Below, piece after piece: positions 5,952 through 9,952 of a stretch of 9,952 nucleotides of DNA. Below the pieces are notes generated by a model that ran no database searches, was not told the DNA's origin, and saw nothing but the letters and a program-made list of their open reading frames with translations. Made by a program: the position numbers and the translations under genes. The stretch's first letter is position 1. The number at the start of each line of letters is the position of its first letter. Source of the stretch: Gammaproteobacteria bacterium (GTDB lineage Bacteria > Pseudomonadota > Gammaproteobacteria > Chromatiales > Chromatiaceae); the NCBI GenBank assembly GCA_024277555.1, contig JAJRUY010000317.1, positions 1 to 9,952 on the forward strand, read 5' to 3'.

Positions 5952-5990
5952 AAAAAACTACGATAAGACATTGTCTCATCGTAGTTTTTT
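5952..5990. terminator. Strong bidirectional intrinsic terminator after the rplI operon
   Basis: Arms 5952-5969 and 5973-5990 pair over 17 of 18 positions, with one A/C mismatch (5965/5977), around the loop ATT. The outer part is six A opposite six T, so each strand gives a hairpin ending in a U-run. The core ACTACGAT/ATCGTAGT is 8 bp. It closes the rpsF-rplI transcript and separates it from dnaB. No gene on the minus strand in this window needs it. Confidence 0.9.
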
Positions 5991-6045
5991 GTTTTATTGC
6001 TTGTCCGCTGTTCTCAAAGGCGCATTTTTTCTGTAACCTTTCTGC

Positions 6046-7464
6046 ATGTCATTTGATACCTCTTTTTCCGAATCTGTTCCCGACTACCCTGAAGCCGATC
6101 AGGAAATGGAACAGTTGCGCATTCCCCCTCATTCCGTGCAGGCGGAGCAATCGGTGATTGGAGGACTGATGCTGGATAACAGCACCTGGGATCAAATAGC
6201 CGACCGGGTGGGGTCCAGGGATTTTTATCGCCGTGAACATCAACTGATTTTTTCTGTAATCCAGATTCTTGCCGATGAACAGAAGCCATTTGACGTAGTT
6301 ACCCTGGCCGAAGAACTGGAGCGCCGGGAGGAGCTGGATGATGTGGGAGGCTTGCCCTATCTGGCGGCTCTGGCGGAAGATACGCCCAGCGCAGCCAATA
6401 TTCGCGCCTATGCGGATATCGTGCGGGAGCATTCGGTTACCCGCCAGCTGATTCGTGTTGGCACTGAAATCGCGGAAAGCGGCTTCCGCCCGGAAGGGCG
6501 CAAGGTGGCTGAATTGCTGGACAGTGCGGAAAGCAAGGTGTTCCAGATCGCCGAGCAGCGCCAGAAAGAAGGTGAGGGGTTTCAGGCCATCAAAGGCTTG
6601 CTGGTCAAGGCCATCGACCGCATCGAGGAACTGCAAAGCAGCGACGATCCGATTACGGGCATCAGCACGGGGTTCGATGATTTTGATGACAAGACCTCAG
6701 GGTTGCAGCCCGCCGACCTGGTCATCGTGGCGGGGCGCCCCTCTATGGGCAAGACCACCTTTGCCATGAATATCGCTGAAAATGCGGCCATAAAGTCCGA
6801 TCTTCCGGTGGCGGTGTTTTCCATGGAAATGCCCGGAGAAGCACTGACCATGCGCATGATTGCTTCTTTGGGACGCATCGACGGCCACCGTATCCGCACC
6901 GGAAAGCTCGAAGATGATGAATGGCCGCGCCTCACCTCCGCCATCAATATTCTGAATCAGACCAAATTGTTTATCGACGATACGCCAGCGCTCAGCCCCA
7001 CGGATTTGCGGGCCAGGGCGCGGCGCCTGATGCGCGAGCAGGGCGGCAAGCTGGGGTTGGTTGTCATAGACTATTTGCAGCTGATGCAGATCCCCGGCGG
7101 TGGGGAGAATCGTACCAATGAAATTTCCACCATATCGCGCAGCCTCAAGGCATTGGCCAAGGAACTGAACTGTCCGGTAGTGGCATTATCCCAGTTGAAT
7201 CGCAGCCTGGAGCAACGCCCCAACAAGCGCCCCATCATGTCTGATTTGCGTGAATCAGGCGCCATCGAGCAGGATGCGGATCTGGTGGTGTTCATCTACC
7301 GGGATGAGGTCTACAATGAAGAGAGTGCCGACAAAGGCATGGCGGAAATCATCATCGGCAAGCAGCGTAACGGCCCCATCGGCACCGTACGCCTGACGTT
7401 TCTGGGCCAGTTCACCAAGTTCGAGAATTATATCAATCCGGTTTATGGTGATCCTGTACATTGA
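6046..7464 (+). CDS. dnaB: Replicative DNA helicase DnaB
   Basis: The product has 472 residues (471 in E. coli). This hexameric 5'-3' helicase unwinds DNA at the replication fork and recruits primase. The N-terminal domain (about 25-170) opens RIPPHSVQAEQSVIGGLMLDN and contains TPSAANIRAYADIVRE. The RecA-like motor follows a linker (about 171-205). The Walker A motif is GRPSMGKTT (230-238, K236), the catalytic Glu is E261 in FSMEMP, and Walker B is LVVIDYLQL (338-346, D342). The segment SQLNRSLEQRPNKRP...SDLRESG.IEQDAD is intact, as is the arginine finger region KQRNGPIG (R441). There is no intein. The ATG at 6046 gives the expected length but has no visible Shine-Dalgarno sequence. The next in-frame ATG (6106) would trim a family-length N-terminus. 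Only 55 bases separate it from the terminator, and I find no clear promoter there. Confidence 0.97.
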   Translation: MSFDTSFSESVPDYPEADQEMEQLRIPPHSVQAEQSVIGGLMLDNSTWDQIADRVGSRDFYRREHQLIFSVIQILADEQKPFDVVTLAEELERREELDDVGGLPYLAALAEDTPSAANIRAYADIVREHSVTRQLIRVGTEIAESGFRPEGRKVAELLDSAESKVFQIAEQRQKEGEGFQAIKGLLVKAIDRIEELQSSDDPITGISTGFDDFDDKTSGLQPADLVIVAGRPSMGKTTFAMNIAENAAIKSDLPVAVFSMEMPGEALTMRMIASLGRIDGHRIRTGKLEDDEWPRLTSAINILNQTKLFIDDTPALSPTDLRARARRLMREQGGKLGLVVIDYLQLMQIPGGGENRTNEISTISRSLKALAKELNCPVVALSQLNRSLEQRPNKRPIMSDLRESGAIEQDADLVVFIYRDEVYNEESADKGMAEIIIGKQRNGPIGTVRLTFLGQFTKFENYINPVYGDPVH

Positions 7465-7495
7465 GCCGTACCCCCCTCACTGAGCTGCCAGTTTG

Positions 7496-8563
7496 ATGCC
7501 TTTTTCTCCATGGATAGAAATTGACCGCAAGGCATTGCAGCACAATCTGGGTGTGGTGCGAAAACATGCACCCCGTTCCAGGGTGATGGCCGTAATCAAG
7601 GCCGACGCATACGGGCATGGCGTGCTGCCAGTTGCCGCTGCTCTTGGGGGAGCAGATGCCTTTGCCGTGGCGCGGATCGAGGAAGCTACCCAGCTGCGCG
7701 AAGCCGGCATTGACAAGCAACTACTGGTGCTGTCCGGCGCTCATGATAAACAGGAGCTGCTCCAGGCATCCCAGCTGGGGGTGGATCTGGTCGTGCATCA
7801 TGCCACCCAATTTGCGCTCTTGGCGGAAACCGCAATGCCGCGTCCCGTAGTTGTGTGGCTGAAGCTCGATACCGGCATGAACCGCTTGGGGTTTCCACCG
7901 CAACAGACGGAAAAACTGCTTTCCCGGCTGCAGCATTTGCCTGGTGTTGCAAAGGTGGCCGGGTTTCTCACTCATCTGGCGAATGCCGATGACCTGGGGG
8001 ATGATTTTACTCCGCTTCAGCTGCAGCGCTTTTCCAGGGCGACTGCCGGGTTCAATCTGCCGCTGTCGATTGCAAATTCTGCGGGCATTCTGGGCTGGCC
8101 GCCCAGCCATGCGGACTGGGTGCGTCCCGGCATCATGCTTTATGGTGCTTCCCCGTTTTTCTCGCCGCTGGAAGAGCTGCGTCCGGCAATGACTTTTGCA
8201 TCACGGCTGATTTCCGTCAAGACGGTACAGGCCGGTGAACCCGTTGGCTATGGCGGCATTTGGCAGGCATCGAAATCCATGCCTGTAGGGGTGGTGGCAG
8301 CAGGTTATGGTGATGGTTATCCGCGGGAAATGCCTGCGGGAACGCCAGTGCTGCTCAACAATCAGAAGGTTCCCGTTGTGGGCCGTGTCTCCATGGATAT
8401 GCTGATGGTGGATTTGCATCAGCAGCCACAGGCGCGAGTCGGTGATGAGGTGGTTCTCTGGGGGCGTGGCTTGCCAGCGGAAACCATCGCAGCGGCGGCA
8501 GAAACCATTTCTTACACCCTGTTTTGCGGAATCACCTCGAGAGTGCAGCGCCGGGAGCGCTAG
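7496..8563 (+). CDS. alr: Alanine racemase, biosynthetic
   Basis: The product has 355 residues from ATG 7496 (E. coli Alr 359). It is a PLP enzyme that interconverts L- and D-alanine in the cytoplasm, supplying D-Ala for peptidoglycan. The N-terminal TIM barrel carries the PLP lysine K35 in AVIKADAYGHG, the LKLDTGMNRLGF strand (122-133) and R210 in WVRPGIMLYG. The C-terminal beta domain carries the catalytic tyrosine Y271 in AAGYGDGYPR and GRVSMDMLMVD (296-306). A TTG one codon upstream (7493) is in frame, but ATG is preferred. The ribosome-binding site is weak. The gene begins 31 bases after dnaB and its TAG lies inside the radA ribosome-binding site, so it is probably co-transcribed with both. 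The order dnaB-alr is also known in Pseudomonas. Confidence 0.96.
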   Translation: MPFSPWIEIDRKALQHNLGVVRKHAPRSRVMAVIKADAYGHGVLPVAAALGGADAFAVARIEEATQLREAGIDKQLLVLSGAHDKQELLQASQLGVDLVVHHATQFALLAETAMPRPVVVWLKLDTGMNRLGFPPQQTEKLLSRLQHLPGVAKVAGFLTHLANADDLGDDFTPLQLQRFSRATAGFNLPLSIANSAGILGWPPSHADWVRPGIMLYGASPFFSPLEELRPAMTFASRLISVKTVQAGEPVGYGGIWQASKSMPVGVVAAGYGDGYPREMPAGTPVLLNNQKVPVVGRVSMDMLMVDLHQQPQARVGDEVVLWGRGLPAETIAAAAETISYTLFCGITSRVQRRER

Positions 8564-8571
8564 GAGCACTG

Positions 8572-9945
8572 ATGGCAAAAGCCAAAATCTTGTATGCCTG
8601 CCGGGATTGCGGCAGCGGTTTCCCCAAATGGTCCGGGCAGTGTTCCGATTGCGGTGCCTGGAATACCCTGGAAGAATCGGCTGCCCGGCTGAGCGGAAAT
8701 ACAGCTCCACGTTTTGCCGGTTACAGTGGTGATGCAGCTGCCGCCATGATTCGCCCCCTGTCTGCGGTAGATGCAGAAAAAACCCTGCGTACCGCCACGG
8801 GATTGCCCGAGTTGGATCGGGTGCTGGGAGGGGGTTTGGTGCAGGGTTCAGTCGTGCTCATCGGCGGCGATCCAGGCATCGGAAAATCCACCCTGCTGAT
8901 CCAGGCTCTGGCGAGCCTCTCGGAGCATATGGATCCCCTGTACGTCAGTGGTGAGGAATCTGCCGAGCAAATCAGCATGCGGGCTGCGCGTCTGGGTTTG
9001 CCTGTGGACAGGCTGCAGTTGCTCACGGAGACCTGTGTGGAGCGCATACTGGCTCTGGCGGACAAGCATCGCCCCAGCGTAATGGTCATGGATTCCATCC
9101 AGACTTTCTATTCGGAACAACTGCAATCTGCGCCGGGAGCAGTGGCCCAGGTACGTGAATCTGCCGCGCAGCTGGTGCGTTTTGCAAAACAGACTGGCAT
9201 CAGCCTGTTCCTGGTAGGGCATGTTACCAAGGAAGGAGCGCTGGCTGGCCCCAGGGTGCTGGAGCATATGGTTGATACCGTGCTGTATTTTGAGGGCGAG
9301 GCAGGCAGCCAGATCCGCTTGGTACGGGCGATCAAGAACCGGTTCGGGGCAGTGAACGAGCTGGGCGTATTCGCCATGACGGACAAGGGGCTCAGGGAAG
9401 TGAGCAATCCTTCGGCTATTTTTCTTTCCCGCCACGAAGAACAGGTATGCGGCAGCGCTATCCTGGTAACTCGGGAGGGCACACGCCCCATGCTGGTAGA
9501 AGTACAGGCGCTGGTGGATCAAAGCTCCCTGGGAAACCCGCGGCGCGTGGCTCTGGGGCTGGAACAGAATCGCCTGGCCATGTTGCTGGCGGTGCTGCAC
9601 CGTCATGGCGGGATCAGCATGGTTGATCAGGATGTTTTTCTGAACGTCGTGGGTGGCGTACGGGTGACAGAAACAGCGGCTGATCTGCCGGTGCTGCTGT
9701 CGGTGTTGTCCAGCTTTCGTGACCGGCCCTTGCCCCCGGGGCTGGCGGCTTTCGGAGAAGTGGGCCTGGCCGGAGAGATCAGGCCGGTTCCCAGTGGCGA
9801 AGATCGCGTGCGCGAGGCCGCCAAGCACGGCTTCAAGCGCATTCTTCTGCCCGGCGCCAACCGACCGCGCAAGGCGGTAAAAGGTATTGAGGTGATACCG
9901 GTGCAGCGTCTTTCCCAGGCTTTGTCTGTTATTTTCGAGGAATGA
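8572..9945 (+). CDS. radA: DNA repair protein RadA (Sms)
   Basis: The product has 457 residues (E. coli RadA 460). RadA is a DnaB-like ATPase that promotes branch migration and processing of recombination intermediates. The N-terminal zinc finger is C10-x2-C13-x10-C24-x2-C27. The RecA-like core has Walker A GGDPGIGKST (98-107, K105), Walker B around MVMDS (D174) and the RadA-specific KNRFG (255-259). The C-terminal Lon-protease-like domain (about 285-457) includes GGVRVTETAADLPVLLSVLSS and FGEVGLAGEIRPV, and is structural rather than proteolytic in this family. I chose ATG 8572 because TAGGAG (8561-8566) lies 5 bases before it and the zinc finger then falls at the usual distance. The open frame extends 16 codons further upstream into alr. 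The stop lies 7 bases before the window end. Confidence 0.97.
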   Translation: MAKAKILYACRDCGSGFPKWSGQCSDCGAWNTLEESAARLSGNTAPRFAGYSGDAAAAMIRPLSAVDAEKTLRTATGLPELDRVLGGGLVQGSVVLIGGDPGIGKSTLLIQALASLSEHMDPLYVSGEESAEQISMRAARLGLPVDRLQLLTETCVERILALADKHRPSVMVMDSIQTFYSEQLQSAPGAVAQVRESAAQLVRFAKQTGISLFLVGHVTKEGALAGPRVLEHMVDTVLYFEGEAGSQIRLVRAIKNRFGAVNELGVFAMTDKGLREVSNPSAIFLSRHEEQVCGSAILVTREGTRPMLVEVQALVDQSSLGNPRRVALGLEQNRLAMLLAVLHRHGGISMVDQDVFLNVVGGVRVTETAADLPVLLSVLSSFRDRPLPPGLAAFGEVGLAGEIRPVPSGEDRVREAAKHGFKRILLPGANRPRKAVKGIEVIPVQRLSQALSVIFEE

Positions 9946-9952
9946 CTGCTTA

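Noticed and set aside
5991..6045. A promoter for dnaB
   Set aside because: I tried TTGCTT, TTGTCC and TTCTCA as -35 boxes. None has a reasonable -10 hexamer at 16-18 bases. A promoter may exist but cannot be supported by eye.
6715..7120. Intein in dnaB, a frequent insertion site in this gene
   Set aside because: The Walker A and Walker B regions are continuous and the protein has the normal length of 472 residues.
8848..9828. 326-codon open frame on the minus strand within radA
   Set aside because: It is antisense to a fully conserved radA. The peptide is rich in His and Gln with no known motif, typical of a shadow frame.

Overview
The window carries core housekeeping genes of a gammaproteobacterium, with one signalling gene at the left and a family of short inverted-repeat elements between genes. 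The assignment rests on gene order (rpsF-rpsR-DUF2232-rplI, then dnaB-alr), which I recall from Pseudomonas and many non-enteric Gammaproteobacteria, and on the close match of S18, L9, DnaB, Alr and RadA to gammaproteobacterial forms. priB, which sits between rpsF and rpsR in enterics, is absent. I cannot name a genus. All seven confident genes are on the + strand.

Layout. Positions 1-528 hold no confident gene. They contain the right end of one diverged repeat copy (about 47-120), a complete copy (178-424) with perfect terminal inverted repeats and CTAG on both sides, and a 104-base gap before the first gene. Positions 529-3378 encode a membrane-bound CHASE2-PAS-GGDEF-EAL protein of c-di-GMP metabolism. 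Its EAL site is intact, while its GGDEF domain keeps the signature but has lost several nucleotide-contacting residues. A consensus-like promoter at 3434-3462 with a GC-rich discriminator, followed by a structured leader, starts the ribosomal operon rpsF-rpsR-DUF2232-rplI (3547-5657). Between rpsR and the DUF2232 gene are a stem-loop and a well-placed 18-codon small ORF. After rplI lies a second complete repeat copy (5703-5908, flanked by TTAA), and then a strong bidirectional terminator (5952-5990). The second block, dnaB-alr-radA (6046-9945), is tightly packed and probably one transcript.

How the parts fit. The first operon makes two 30S proteins (S6 and S18, which bind each other), one 50S protein (L9) and an uncharacterised polytopic membrane protein. 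The second block couples replication (DnaB helicase), cell-wall precursor supply (alanine racemase) and recombination repair (RadA). The CHASE2 protein is a separate sensor unit.

The most unusual material is the repeat family. It has CCCGC...GCGGG ends, YTAR-type 4-bp duplications, a body of about 200-240 bp, a nested 56-nt palindrome in one copy, and a central segment whose differences between copies fall mainly at one codon position. It looks like a non-autonomous mobile element (MITE-like). The small leader ORF ahead of the DUF2232 gene is the other item worth a look. I see no sign of a new multi-gene system.
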